Source of the DNA: Flavobacteriaceae bacterium PS02338
Lineage (GTDB): Bacteria; Bacteroidota; Bacteroidia; Sphingobacteriales; Sphingobacteriaceae
Assembly (NCBI GenBank): GCA_029959615.1
Contig: JASCOD010000004.1
Coordinates: 1 to 64,000, forward strand
Length of the DNA: 64,000 nucleotides
Direction of reading: 5' to 3'
Part shown: piece by piece, positions 26,625 through 34,799 of the stretch
How positions within the stretch are numbered: position 1 is the stretch's first letter
Layout: every line of letters starts with the position of its first letter
Program-made: the position numbers and the translations under genes
The notes under the pieces: generated by a model
Databases searched by the model: none
What the model was told of the DNA's origin: nothing
What the model saw: the letters and a program-made list of their open reading frames with translations, nothing else

Positions 26625-27227
26625 TTAGGCTTGTGAAAGCTCATCAATCTTCGCCTTCAAGTTCTCTATTTGAATCTTAAAAATGCTGCGGTTCATCAAG
26701 TTTCCTAAAACAATAACCAAAATACCTAGCGGAACTAATAAGCCTAAATGAAGATAAATGTTAGGCAATTCAAATACATTCACAAAACTGTGATGAACTG
26801 TTAGTTTATAGCATAAAAAACCAATTGGCCCAGCGAGGGGAGCTGTAATGTAGCCCCAATTTTTTTCTATGGCTAAGATTTTAGTAATAGCCTTGAGATT
26901 GCTTTCTAGAACTTCTTTGGTGCTAGAAGCATAATCTACGCTCGTCTTTATTTTTTGAAATTCCTTGGTGCCAAACCATCTAGATGCTTCATAGAGTACA
27001 AACACAGCTAGCAATACGATTTTCAAATCTGTATCAACAAATAAAGCCATGGCTAAAATGGGCAGGTCTATTATTCTTACCCAACGTAATTTCCATTTGA
27101 GCTTAAATATCAAATCTTGCAGCAAGTCCTTAGATTGGGCATCTAAATTAAATTTTGAAACCAATTTATTTTGCGGTGCTACCAGCATTTCTGCTGACAT
27201 ATTTTTCCATTCTTGTTGTAAATCCAT
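26625..27227 (-). CDS. Membrane protein of the ECF sigma cassette, possible anti-sigma factor
   Basis: This 200-residue protein has a cytoplasmic N-terminal region (about 1-45), then hydrophobic helices near 52-80, 127-145 and 155-180, ending in a short coiled-coil-like tail (IQIENLKAKIDELSQA). It starts one base after the sigma factor stop. Membrane proteins in this position often hold the sigma factor inactive. No recognised anti-sigma domain is visible, so the role is inferred from position. Confidence 0.6.
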   Translation of the reverse strand: MDLQQEWKNMSAEMLVAPQNKLVSKFNLDAQSKDLLQDLIFKLKWKLRWVRIIDLPILAMALFVDTDLKIVLLAVFVLYEASRWFGTKEFQKIKTSVDYASSTKEVLESNLKAITKILAIEKNWGYITAPLAGPIGFLCYKLTVHHSFVNVFELPNIYLHLGLLVPLGILVIVLGNLMNRSIFKIQIENLKAKIDELSQA

Positions 27228-27228
27228 T

Positions 27229-27705
27229 TTATTTCTTGTTTAAGATAGTTGTTAGTTGTTGTTTGATCCGATGTAATTTGACGTTTGTATTTCCTTTAGA
27301 TAAACCCATGATCTCACTAATTTCTCCATTATCAAAACCATCTAAATGCAGCATAATGATACTTCTATCTATCTCTGCTAGTTGTTTAATAGCTCGGTAG
27401 AGGAAGTCTGCTCTTTCAGATAATTCTTGTGGTTGGTACGTGATTTCCGGTGTTGTATTTTCCTTTAGCTTGGTCGCTTTCTTGCTTTTGTTTAAAAAAG
27501 TAAGCGCTACATTTAAGCTAATCCTGTACAACCATGTAGAGAATTTGGCAGCGCCTTCAAATCTGTGATAAGCACTCCAGCTTTGCAGTACAATTTCTTG
27601 ATACAGGTCTTTTCTGTCTTCCAAATCATCGGCATAGAGATTTACCACTTTAAGGATAATGCCTTTGTGCTCTTCAACTTTTTGGAGGTAGATTTTCTCA
27701 GTCAT
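27229..27705 (-). CDS. ECF-type RNA polymerase sigma factor
   Basis: The 158-residue protein has a sigma-70 region 2 (about 10-75, with EDRKDLYQEIVLQSWSAYHRF and FSTWLYRISLNVALTFL) and region 4 (about 105-155, with DRSIIMLHLDGFDNGEISEIMGLS and VKLHRIKQQL). It directs RNA polymerase to stress or envelope promoters that cannot be named from this sequence. It overlaps the upstream small gene by one base and is followed after one base by the membrane protein, so all three genes are one operon. Confidence 0.92.
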   Translation of the reverse strand: MTEKIYLQKVEEHKGIILKVVNLYADDLEDRKDLYQEIVLQSWSAYHRFEGAAKFSTWLYRISLNVALTFLNKSKKATKLKENTTPEITYQPQELSERADFLYRAIKQLAEIDRSIIMLHLDGFDNGEISEIMGLSKGNTNVKLHRIKQQLTTILNKK

Positions 27706-27905
27706 TATTTTTTAGCCTTTGATGCGATTCTATTGCCCTTAAATTCGTGGTATAGGCGCACCGCTACAATAATAAAAGAAATCGTTGCGATTGCCAACAT
27801 CGGATACCTTAACAATGGAGGCATTTCTGTTGTTGAAAGTACGATGATAAGAAAAGCAGTGATCGCTACGCTGCCTTTAGGTTTATTTTTTTCTGTATTG
27901 CTCAT
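27705..27905 (-). CDS. Small membrane protein, first gene of the sigma cassette
   Basis: The 66-residue product has two hydrophobic stretches (about 12-25 and 33-49) and a basic tail. No family is recognised. The stop codon shares a base with the ECF sigma start. A weak dyad AACTG-N11-CAGTT at 27911-27931 lies just before it. Confidence 0.55.
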   Translation of the reverse strand: MSNTEKNKPKGSVAITAFLIIVLSTTEMPPLLRYPMLAIATISFIIVAVRLYHEFKGNRIASKAKK

Positions 27906-27989
27906 TTTAAAACTGTTTAATTTGTACAGTTAGTAAGCAATGACCTTGAAAAATTACAAGAGATAGAAATATTTTTAAGCAATTTAATA

Positions 27990-28038
27990 GCCACAGATGC
28001 ATAGATATATTTATGAAAAAAATCTGTGTATCTGTGGC
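27990..28038. repeat. Dispersed palindrome, family A, copy 2
   Basis: GCCACAGATGCATAGAT and ATCTGTGTATCTGTGGC repeat the arms of the element at 22126-22182 around a shorter, A-rich loop. It lies between the sigma cassette promoter region and the GH20 gene. Confidence 0.85.
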
Positions 28039-28078
28039 AAATAGTAATTTAATATATGGTTTCTAGGAAAACCTTCTT

Positions 28079-29752
28079 TTAGGGATTGGAAGTTAAGTAT
28101 CTCTTGCTATAAGTAATACCCATTAAGTCGTAGCGTTTATACTGTACCTTTAATCTGTTTAGGAAATTTGGATAGTTTTTTTGCTGCTTTTGTGTCCACT
28201 GAATTTCACTCAATGCATCCATACGAGGGAAAAGCATATATTCTACCTTTTCAGGGTTGCCAATGTATTCTGACCATAAGTTGCCTTGTGCACCCCAAAT
28301 ATATCTCGCTTGCGATGCGCTTAGCTCGGCAGGAACTGGCTCATATTGATAAACTGTTTCTAGCGGTAAGAACTTGTTGGCCGCTAGGCTGTCTTCCTTC
28401 ATAAACTGTTTATGGTTTAAGTAAAGTTTTTCTTCGGGCGTCATGATTACTTTTTGCTTTACTTTGGCAGCAGCAATGCCCCCTTTTTCGCCACGCCAGC
28501 TCATTACGACTGCATTTGGAGCTAAACCTCCATCTAAAATTTCATCCCAGCCTATAATGGTTTTGCCTTTGCTGTTTACAAATTTTTCAATACGGTGAAT
28601 AAAATAGCTCTGCAGGGCAACCTCATCTTTAATACCCTTTTCTTTCATTATCGTTTGTGTCTCTGCAGATTGCTTCCACCAAATTTTAGAAGCTTCGTCG
28701 CCACCAATATGAATGTATTGTGAGGGAAATAACGCCATTACTTCTGTCAGTACATCTTCTAAAAAGCCAAAGGTTTTTTCTGTAGGCTGAAAAACATTAT
28801 TGTATTTGTTCATCATTCCCCAAGTTTCAGCTACTGCATAATGCTTATTAGGTTCAGTACCAAATTCTGGATAAGCCGCCAAGGCTGCCATACTGTGCGC
28901 TGGCATTTCAATTTCGGGAATAATAGTAATGTACCTATCTACAGCATATTTAATTACCTCCTTGATTTCCTCTTGGGTATAATAACCACCATGTCTAATA
29001 CCGTCGGTTTTTATTACTGCATTTGTAGGTGTGATTTTTACATCATTAGGTAAGACCTGGTATTTGATGTTTTCATTGCCTTTGCCCGGCCAAAGCCCAA
29101 CAATGCTACCATTACGCCAAGCACTAATCTCAGTTAGTTTCGGATATTTCTTTATTTCAATTCTCCAGCCATGATCGTCTGTTAAATGCCAATGAAAGTA
29201 GTTCATTTTTCGCATAGCGAGATAATCAATGTATTTTTTTACAAATGCCACATCAAAGAAATGGCGACTTACATCTAAGTGCATTCCACGGTAATCAAAA
29301 CGCGGATAATCGGTAATCGAAACAGTTGGGATATTTAATATTGGTGATGGGGTAGTTGGCAACAACTGTATCAGCGTTTGCATCCCATAAAAAATTGCTT
29401 TTTCAGTTGGTGCGGTAATCGTAATCGATTTTTTATTTACGCTGATGTAGTATTGGTTTTTATTCGTACTGATTTGTTTGTCAATAATGAAATTGATGGT
29501 ATTTCTATTTAAATCCGCTGTGTTAACTTGGGTGAGATTTAATTTATAATAACGCTGTAAATAACTGCTAAAAAAGCTAGTGCTTTTATTTGTAGCGGTG
29601 TCATTAGTATAGATTAGCGTATTCTGATCAATTTTGAAGTTCTCTTTGTCTTTTCCAAGAATTACTTGTACCGGTTTTGGAATTAAGTTGATTTGGGCGT
29701 ATGTAAGGACAAAAATACTTGCTAAAATTATGGTGCATACAAATTTCTTCAT
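28079..29752 (-). CDS. Beta-N-acetylhexosaminidase, GH20
   Basis: The protein of about 557 residues has a signal peptide (FVCTIILASIFVLTYAQ), an N-terminal GH20b-like domain (about 20-150) and the GH20 barrel. The catalytic pair D352-E353 is in HIGGDEASK, and the substrate-binding start of the barrel is RFDYRGMHLDVSRHF. It removes terminal N-acetylglucosamine or -galactosamine from glycans such as chitin oligomers or glycoproteins in the periplasm. The ATG at 29752 is preferred because the upstream in-frame TTG lies within the -7 box. There is no adjacent SusC/SusD pair. Confidence 0.93.
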   Translation of the reverse strand: MKKFVCTIILASIFVLTYAQINLIPKPVQVILGKDKENFKIDQNTLIYTNDTATNKSTSFFSSYLQRYYKLNLTQVNTADLNRNTINFIIDKQISTNKNQYYISVNKKSITITAPTEKAIFYGMQTLIQLLPTTPSPILNIPTVSITDYPRFDYRGMHLDVSRHFFDVAFVKKYIDYLAMRKMNYFHWHLTDDHGWRIEIKKYPKLTEISAWRNGSIVGLWPGKGNENIKYQVLPNDVKITPTNAVIKTDGIRHGGYYTQEEIKEVIKYAVDRYITIIPEIEMPAHSMAALAAYPEFGTEPNKHYAVAETWGMMNKYNNVFQPTEKTFGFLEDVLTEVMALFPSQYIHIGGDEASKIWWKQSAETQTIMKEKGIKDEVALQSYFIHRIEKFVNSKGKTIIGWDEILDGGLAPNAVVMSWRGEKGGIAAAKVKQKVIMTPEEKLYLNHKQFMKEDSLAANKFLPLETVYQYEPVPAELSASQARYIWGAQGNLWSEYIGNPEKVEYMLFPRMDALSEIQWTQKQQKNYPNFLNRLKVQYKRYDLMGITYSKRYLTSNP

Positions 29753-29755
29753 ATC

Positions 29756-29763
29756 CAAAAATA
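29756..29763 (-). promoter_or_regulatory. -7 box of the GH20 gene
   Basis: TATTTTTG matches the consensus exactly and ends only 3 bases before the ATG at 29752, predicting an almost or fully leaderless mRNA. Confidence 0.5.
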
Positions 29764-30085
29764 GTATTTATTTATAACACTACAATTTATTGTGAATGTT
29801 TTTGAGTTTTTTTGCGGTTTTGTGCGTTGTTTGATTCGCCGAGAAACATTGCTTTGTGAAATTAAACCTGATTGAGCGGATTAGCCAGCGATGGAGCGTA
29901 GCGACAACCTAGGACTACTAGTAAAAGCAGGATAGGAGCAAGTGATTTGTAGCTGTATTCATTTTCAAAAAATACCATATAAGGCATTTAAGAAATATAG
30001 GTTAAAGCTTCAATGAATTTATATTATAAACTTCAAAGATTGCCACCAGTCGATAAAAAAAACTCCTTCGCAATGACGAAATGCA
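29764..30085. other. Non-coding spacer between GH20 and rpsA
   Basis: I see no gene here. A GC-richer patch at about 29870-29930 (CAGCGATGGAGCGTAGCGAC core) contrasts with its AT-rich surroundings and looks like repeat debris. CTTCGCAATGACGAA near 30065-30079 is a half copy of the family B palindrome. Confidence 0.6.
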
Positions 30086-30121
30086 TAAAAAAAATCCCGA
30101 TAACTTTCGCTATCGGGATTT
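30086..30121 (-). terminator. rpsA terminator
   Basis: On the minus strand ATCCCGATA and TATCGGGAT form a 9-bp stem around an 8-base loop, followed by eight T. It starts about 27 bases after the rpsA stop. Confidence 0.9.
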
Positions 30122-30147
30122 AATGTATTTATAGAATACTTAGAGAA

Positions 30148-32079
30148 TTAACCTTTGTTTTTTTTCTCTTCGCCTTCTAACTGTGATTTCAATTGAGCTA
30201 ATACATCAAGATCTCCTAATGTTGATTTCTCTACTGAATCTTTCACTTTTTTAACAGCTGAGCTAGAAGCTTTTGCTTCTTTTTTCTTAGTAGCTCTTTC
30301 TTCTGCAATTACTTCAGCTTTAGCTTCTTCCCAAATACGAGCGTGAGAAACAACGATACGTTTAGCATCTTTGTTAAACTCGATGATTTTGAAATCAGCA
30401 ACTTCTTCAGCTTTTAATACAGAACCGTCTTCTTTAGCCATGTGTTTTGTTGGTACAAAACCTTCAACGCCATATGGTAATGCAATTACAGCACCTTTAT
30501 CAGTTACTTTAATTACTGTACCTTGGTGAATTGAATCTAAAGTGAAGATAGTTTCGAAAGTATCCCAAGGGTTTTCTTCCAATTGTTTGTGACCTAAAGA
30601 TAATTTGCGGTTATCAACATCAAGTTCTAACACAACAACATCTAAAGTATCACCAACTTTTGTGAACTCGTTAGGATGGTTGATTTTTTTGCTCCAAGAA
30701 AGATCAGAAATGTGGATTAATCCGTCAATTCCTTCTTCAATCTCAACAAATACACCGAAGTTAGTCATGTTTTTAACAACAGCTTGGTGTTTGCTTCCAA
30801 CTGGATATTTCTCAGCAACACCACCCCAAGGATCTTGAGTTAATTGTTTGATACCCAAGCTCATTTTGCGCTCGTCTCTGTCTAAAGTTAAAACTTCAGC
30901 TTCGATTTCATCACTTACTTTTAAGAACTCTTGTGGAGAACGTAAGTTTTGTGACCAGCTCATTTCTGAAACGTGGATTAAACCTTCAACACCAGGGATG
31001 ATTTCTAAGAAAGCACCGTAATCTGCAACAGTTACGATTTTACCTTTTACTTTAGAACCAACTTGAATAGCTGTATCTAAATTCTCCCAAGGGTGAGCAG
31101 TTAATTGTTTTAAGCCTAATGCGATACGTTTTTTCTCATCATCAAAATCTAAAACAACAACATTGATTTTTTGATCTAAAGCCAATACTTCTTTTGGATG
31201 CTCTATGCGGCCCCAAGAAATATCAGTGATGTGTAATAAACCGTCTACGCCACCTAGATCGATGAATACACCGAAATCAGTGATATTTTTAACAGTACCT
31301 TCAAGTACTTGTCCTTTTTCTAATTTAGAAACGATTTCAACTTTTTGTGACTCTAAATCGTCCTCGATCAATACTTTGTGTGATACTACAACGTTTTTGA
31401 ACTCATGGTTAATTTTAACCACTTTGAATTCCATTGTTTTACCAACATAAACATCGTAATCACGGATCGGTTTAATGTCGATTTGAGATCCTGGCAAGAA
31501 TGCCTCAACACCCATAATGTCAACAATAAGACCACCTTTAGTACGGCTTTTAACGAAACCGTTGATGATTGTGTCATTGTCAAGCGCAGCGTTGATAGTT
31601 TCCCAAGAACGTTGAGTTTTTGCTCTCTTACGAGATAAAATTAGCTGGCCATTTGCATCTTCAGGTGCTTCTACAAACACGTCAACTGAATCGCCAATTT
31701 TCAATTCAGGAAGATCACGGAACTCAGAAGCAGATACTAAACCGTCAGATTTGAAACCTACGTTTAATACTACGTCTTTGTTGTTGATTGATACTACTGT
31801 ACCAGAAATGATCTCACCTTGAGTGATTTGATTGAAAGTATCAGTATACATTGCTTCAAACTTTTTACGGTCTTCATCATTGTAGTTACCAAAAACTTTG
31901 TCGTCTGCATCCCAGTCAAAATCTGCTGAAGGGGTTGCTAATTGTGATTTGATCTGCTCGATCGATACTGAATCAGCTTCTGACTCAATAGTTTCCTTTT
32001 GGTTCAAACGGGCGTCTGCACCTTGTAGTTCGGCTGTTTTAGCCTCTAGTTCTTTTTCTGCAACTTGTTTTTTTGCCAT
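30148..32079 (-). CDS. rpsA: 30S ribosomal protein S1
   Basis: The 643-residue protein contains about six consecutive S1 RNA-binding domains. Several carry the signature G-x-F-V-x-I or G-A-F-L-E-I with GL-I/L-H-x-S/T-D/E-x-SW, for example FGVFIDLGGVDGLLHITDISW. An acidic N-terminal extension of about 80 residues and a Lys-rich tail complete it. S1 unfolds mRNA on the 30S subunit. It is longer than the E. coli protein (557) but within the Bacteroidota range. Its leader is unusual in carrying a clear Shine-Dalgarno sequence. Confidence 0.95.
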   Translation of the reverse strand: MAKKQVAEKELEAKTAELQGADARLNQKETIESEADSVSIEQIKSQLATPSADFDWDADDKVFGNYNDEDRKKFEAMYTDTFNQITQGEIISGTVVSINNKDVVLNVGFKSDGLVSASEFRDLPELKIGDSVDVFVEAPEDANGQLILSRKRAKTQRSWETINAALDNDTIINGFVKSRTKGGLIVDIMGVEAFLPGSQIDIKPIRDYDVYVGKTMEFKVVKINHEFKNVVVSHKVLIEDDLESQKVEIVSKLEKGQVLEGTVKNITDFGVFIDLGGVDGLLHITDISWGRIEHPKEVLALDQKINVVVLDFDDEKKRIALGLKQLTAHPWENLDTAIQVGSKVKGKIVTVADYGAFLEIIPGVEGLIHVSEMSWSQNLRSPQEFLKVSDEIEAEVLTLDRDERKMSLGIKQLTQDPWGGVAEKYPVGSKHQAVVKNMTNFGVFVEIEEGIDGLIHISDLSWSKKINHPNEFTKVGDTLDVVVLELDVDNRKLSLGHKQLEENPWDTFETIFTLDSIHQGTVIKVTDKGAVIALPYGVEGFVPTKHMAKEDGSVLKAEEVADFKIIEFNKDAKRIVVSHARIWEEAKAEVIAEERATKKKEAKASSSAVKKVKDSVEKSTLGDLDVLAQLKSQLEGEEKKNKG

Positions 32080-32124
32080 TAATTAATTATCTCCTTTTTT
32101 CCCTATTTAGGGACGGCAAAGGTA
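32080..32124 (-). promoter_or_regulatory. rpsA promoter and leader with hairpin and Shine-Dalgarno
   Basis: The minus strand shows an exact -7 box TACCTTTG (32124-32117), a mini-hairpin CCCTA-AA-TAGGG (32112-32101) at about the transcription start, then AAAAAAGGAG (to 32091) and an 11-base AT spacer to the ATG. A clear Shine-Dalgarno is rare in this phylum. Confidence 0.6.
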
Positions 32125-32220
32125 AGCATAATTTTAAAAAACCAAAACTATTTTTAAATTAATGTTGCTGATATTTAATGGGTTGAATTTTGGTTTGAGG
32201 GATTTCCTATTTGTCATTTA

Positions 32221-32246
32221 CGTCATTCCCGTGTATACGGGAATCT
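32221..32246. repeat. Short palindrome, family C-like
   Basis: ATTCCCGT and ACGGGAAT flank GTAT, preceded by CGTC. It is part of the 606-base gene-free spacer between rpsA and the DUF1080 gene. Confidence 0.6.
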
Positions 32247-32361
32247 TAAAGCAAGAGTATCTTTCTGGCATTTAAATAATATCTGTTTTGAAAAGAACAA
32301 TTGTGCAACATGGCAATTGTAGTCCCGCTATCCGCTGCAATCTTTTTGTTTAATGCTATGC

Positions 32362-32436
32362 TGTCATTCCGAGGAACGAGGAATCTGCTTCTGAACTGTT
32401 TTAACTTACAGATTCTTCGCTGCGCTCAGAATGACA
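32362..32436. repeat. Dispersed palindrome, family C
   Basis: The arms TGTCATTCCGAGGAACGAGG and the region ending CTCAGAATGACA (with inner GAATCTG/CAGATTC) make a 75-base imperfect hairpin. An apparent 89-codon reading frame across it (32301-32570) is composed of repeat sequence and is not a gene. The rest of the spacer 32125-32685 holds nothing I can name. Confidence 0.8.
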
Positions 32437-32685
32437 AATACAAACAAAAAGTATTTTCGCTACTATTAGGTTTAGTTAATCGAAACGTATTCAAAATAAA
32501 CCACTTTACACCCCTCTTCCTGTTAGGAAATTTCGGAGAACTCTTATTTCTCCTTAACGGTTTAATCTAAAGGTTGTTTTTAACGCATTCGAAGAACGTA
32601 AAGAATTGTTCGTGAATTTTGTTAATCTTATACTAGGTTGTTTAGTTAAGATCGACAAAGTTTTTAGAACCATGAAGATAGGTTA

Positions 32686-33504
32686 TTATTCTTTCCTCAA
32701 TCTTTCCAAAACTTTCTCTAGCTTTTTCTTGTCATTCGCATAAGGCTGTAAATCAAAAAGCTTCACCGTTTTAAATTCTATCGGATGACTTTCGCTTTGT
32801 AAAGAAATGTATCCGCTAGTTAATCGTTTGCCATCTTCCTTAGCTTTGGTATCAAAGTTGGCTACATTACCGCCACCAATTTTTGGTTTGGTGTAAGTTA
32901 AAACAGTGTCTTTATTAATGATGTGTTTAATTACTGAATCGCCCAATACCAAGAACTCTGCCGTTACCCATTGGTCACCGTGGTAAGTTTTAGAAGTACT
33001 GTTTAAGCAATGCGTAGTAAATAAATTATCCTTGATTTCTATCGTAGTTCCCGGTGTACAAACATTTCCAGTCGGACGTTCGTCTTTACCATTTCCACCT
33101 AAAAACTGCCCTTCAATAGAAATAGGGAAGTCTTGATTCTTTAACATCGTCGCTGGATCTTGACAATGTAACATCGCTCCACTATTTCTTAATGCCCATG
33201 CTTGTCCTCCTTTTGCTTGCTCGCCAACAAAACGGTATTCCACTTTTAATAAATAATAAGAGAAGGGTTTTTTATAGAAGATGTGACCATATTGAGCGTC
33301 GAAATTTTCGTAGCCATCGTATTTTACCTTCATCAGGCCATCTTGCACGTAAAAGGTATTGCCGAAATTTTCGTTATAGTTGTGTTTCGATATCTTGATG
33401 TTCCAATCTTTTAAATCTTTGCCATTAAAAAGATTGATCCAATTTTTTTGGGCAAGAGAAGATAGTGAGCTAAATGCTAAAATCAAGACTAATATATGTT
33501 TCAT
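32686..33504 (-). CDS. Secreted DUF1080 (3-keto-disaccharide hydrolase-like) protein
   Basis: The 272-residue protein has a signal peptide (SSLSSLAQ) followed by the DUF1080 opening WINLFNGKDLKDWNIK and a concanavalin-like beta-sandwich ending in HPIEFKTVKLFDL. Some members hydrolyse 3-keto-glycosides, while others act as glycan-binding modules. The catalytic activity of this one is not shown by the sequence. It stands alone with no sugar-oxidoreductase neighbour. Confidence 0.88.
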   Translation of the reverse strand: MKHILVLILAFSSLSSLAQKNWINLFNGKDLKDWNIKISKHNYNENFGNTFYVQDGLMKVKYDGYENFDAQYGHIFYKKPFSYYLLKVEYRFVGEQAKGGQAWALRNSGAMLHCQDPATMLKNQDFPISIEGQFLGGNGKDERPTGNVCTPGTTIEIKDNLFTTHCLNSTSKTYHGDQWVTAEFLVLGDSVIKHIINKDTVLTYTKPKIGGGNVANFDTKAKEDGKRLTSGYISLQSESHPIEFKTVKLFDLQPYANDKKKLEKVLERLRKE

Positions 33505-33560
33505 TCCTTTGGTTTTAAGGATGAAAGATAAGAGAAAAATTAGAATTTAGCTATAATTTA

Positions 33561-34247
33561 TTAATGTACCAGATTTAGGAATGGTTGCACTTTATCTAAT
33601 GCGAAAGCCAATTGCTCTTCCTCTGTGATATCCGTATTATCTAATATAATGGCATCTTCAGCACGTGTGAGGGGGCTTTCCTCTCTTGTCGTATCCGCAT
33701 AATCGCGGTGGGCAATGTTTTCGAAAACTTCTTCTAGGGTAACAGATGTATCGCCTTTAGATAACATTTCATTGTAACGACGTTCTGCTCTAATTTTCGG
33801 GTCAGCAGTCATGAAGAATTTTACCTGTGCATCAGGGAAAACTGCAGTACCAATATCGCGGCCATCCATTACAATGTTTTTGGATTTGCCCATACGTTGT
33901 TGTTGTTTTACCATTTCCCTGCGCACTTCTTTAATCGCCGAAACAGGACTTACGGCCTCGGAAACTGGCATTAATCTAATTTCATCAGAAACCTCCTCGC
34001 CATTTAAAGTGATATGGGATTCGTAATCTTTAGAATGGAAATTCAACTCGATGTGTTGTAGTGCATCTATAATGGCATCGTGGTTTTCTAGATCTACATT
34101 GTTGCGTAAAAAGTATAAGGTAATGGCTCTGTACATGGCGCCGCTATCGATATAAATGAAGCCTAACTTTTTTGCCAATGCTTTTGCCAACGTACTTTTC
34201 CCGCAAGATGAATAGCCATCGATCGCTACTACCAAATTCTTTCTCAT
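33561..34247 (-). CDS. cmk: Cytidylate kinase
   Basis: The 228-residue enzyme begins MRKNLVVAIDGYSSCGKSTLAKAL, with the P-loop GYSSCGKST, and contains NIVMDGRDIGTAVFPDA and the lid segment RAERRYNEML. It phosphorylates CMP and dCMP to the diphosphates. I use the ATG at 34247 because the in-frame TTG 9 bases upstream belongs to the -7 box. It is divergent from arfB with only 58 bases between the two ATGs. Confidence 0.95.
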   Translation of the reverse strand: MRKNLVVAIDGYSSCGKSTLAKALAKKLGFIYIDSGAMYRAITLYFLRNNVDLENHDAIIDALQHIELNFHSKDYESHITLNGEEVSDEIRLMPVSEAVSPVSAIKEVRREMVKQQQRMGKSKNIVMDGRDIGTAVFPDAQVKFFMTADPKIRAERRYNEMLSKGDTSVTLEEVFENIAHRDYADTTREESPLTRAEDAIILDNTDITEEEQLAFALDKVQPFLNLVH

Positions 34248-34253
34248 ACGCTG

Positions 34254-34261
34254 CAAATATA
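34254..34261 (-). promoter_or_regulatory. -7 box of cmk
   Basis: TATATTTG matches the consensus exactly and ends 6 bases before the cmk ATG, so the predicted leader is about 3 nt. Confidence 0.55.
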
Positions 34262-34293
34262 GTACAGTTAATTCTACTTAATGAAATAAAAAC

Positions 34294-34301
34294 TACATTT
34301 G
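34294..34301 (+). promoter_or_regulatory. -7 box of arfB
   Basis: TACATTTG matches the consensus exactly and ends 4 bases before the arfB ATG, predicting a leaderless mRNA. Confidence 0.55.
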
Positions 34302-34305
34302 TGGC

Positions 34306-34716
34306 ATGTTGCCAGATCAATCGGATATATTAAAAGTAGTTAGCTTTAAAACCTCACGAAGCGGGGGAAAGGGCGGACAAAACGTGAACAAGGTTTCAAG
34401 TAAAGTAGAACTTGTTTTTAATATTGAAGATGCCCATTTCTTTACCGAAGAAGAGAAATTTCGTTTGAAAGAGAAAATGTCTTCGAGGTTAGATAATGAA
34501 GGTTTGCTACACGTAGTATCGCAAGAGGATAGAAGTCAGTTGTTGAATAAGCAACGTACGGTTTTGAAACTGATTGCAATCCTGAAAGCTGGATTGGAAG
34601 TGCAAAAAACGAGAAAGCCTACTAAAATCCCAAAATCGGTTAAAGAAAAACGATTGGCCAATAAATCGCTGTTAGCACAAAAGAAAGAGGGGAGAAGGAA
34701 ACCTAACTTTGATTAA
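34306..34716 (+). CDS. arfB: Alternative ribosome-rescue factor ArfB (YaeJ type)
   Basis: The 136-residue protein has the peptidyl-tRNA hydrolase motif G23-G24-Q25 in RSGGKGGQNVNKV and a basic C-terminal tail (LANKSLLAQKKEGRRKPNF) of the kind that enters the empty mRNA channel. It lacks the codon-recognition domains of RF1/RF2. It frees ribosomes stalled without a stop codon and so backs up tmRNA-SmpB; smpB is also in this window. Confidence 0.92.
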   Translation: MLPDQSDILKVVSFKTSRSGGKGGQNVNKVSSKVELVFNIEDAHFFTEEEKFRLKEKMSSRLDNEGLLHVVSQEDRSQLLNKQRTVLKLIAILKAGLEVQKTRKPTKIPKSVKEKRLANKSLLAQKKEGRRKPNFD

Positions 34717-34799
34717 TTTGGTTTTTTCTTGCTTCGCAATAACGTGTAGGAAATGTAACTGAAGTTAGACCCTTACTTCTGCTGTAAAGTTCTTAAATA

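Noticed and set aside
22126..28038. Two copies of the family A palindrome as a CRISPR-like or composite transposon structure
   Set aside because: Only two copies 6 kb apart, no regular spacing, no cas genes, and ordinary chromosomal genes between them.
32301..32570. 89-codon frame in the rpsA - DUF1080 spacer
   Set aside because: It runs across a dispersed palindrome and has repeat-like composition with no signal or domain.
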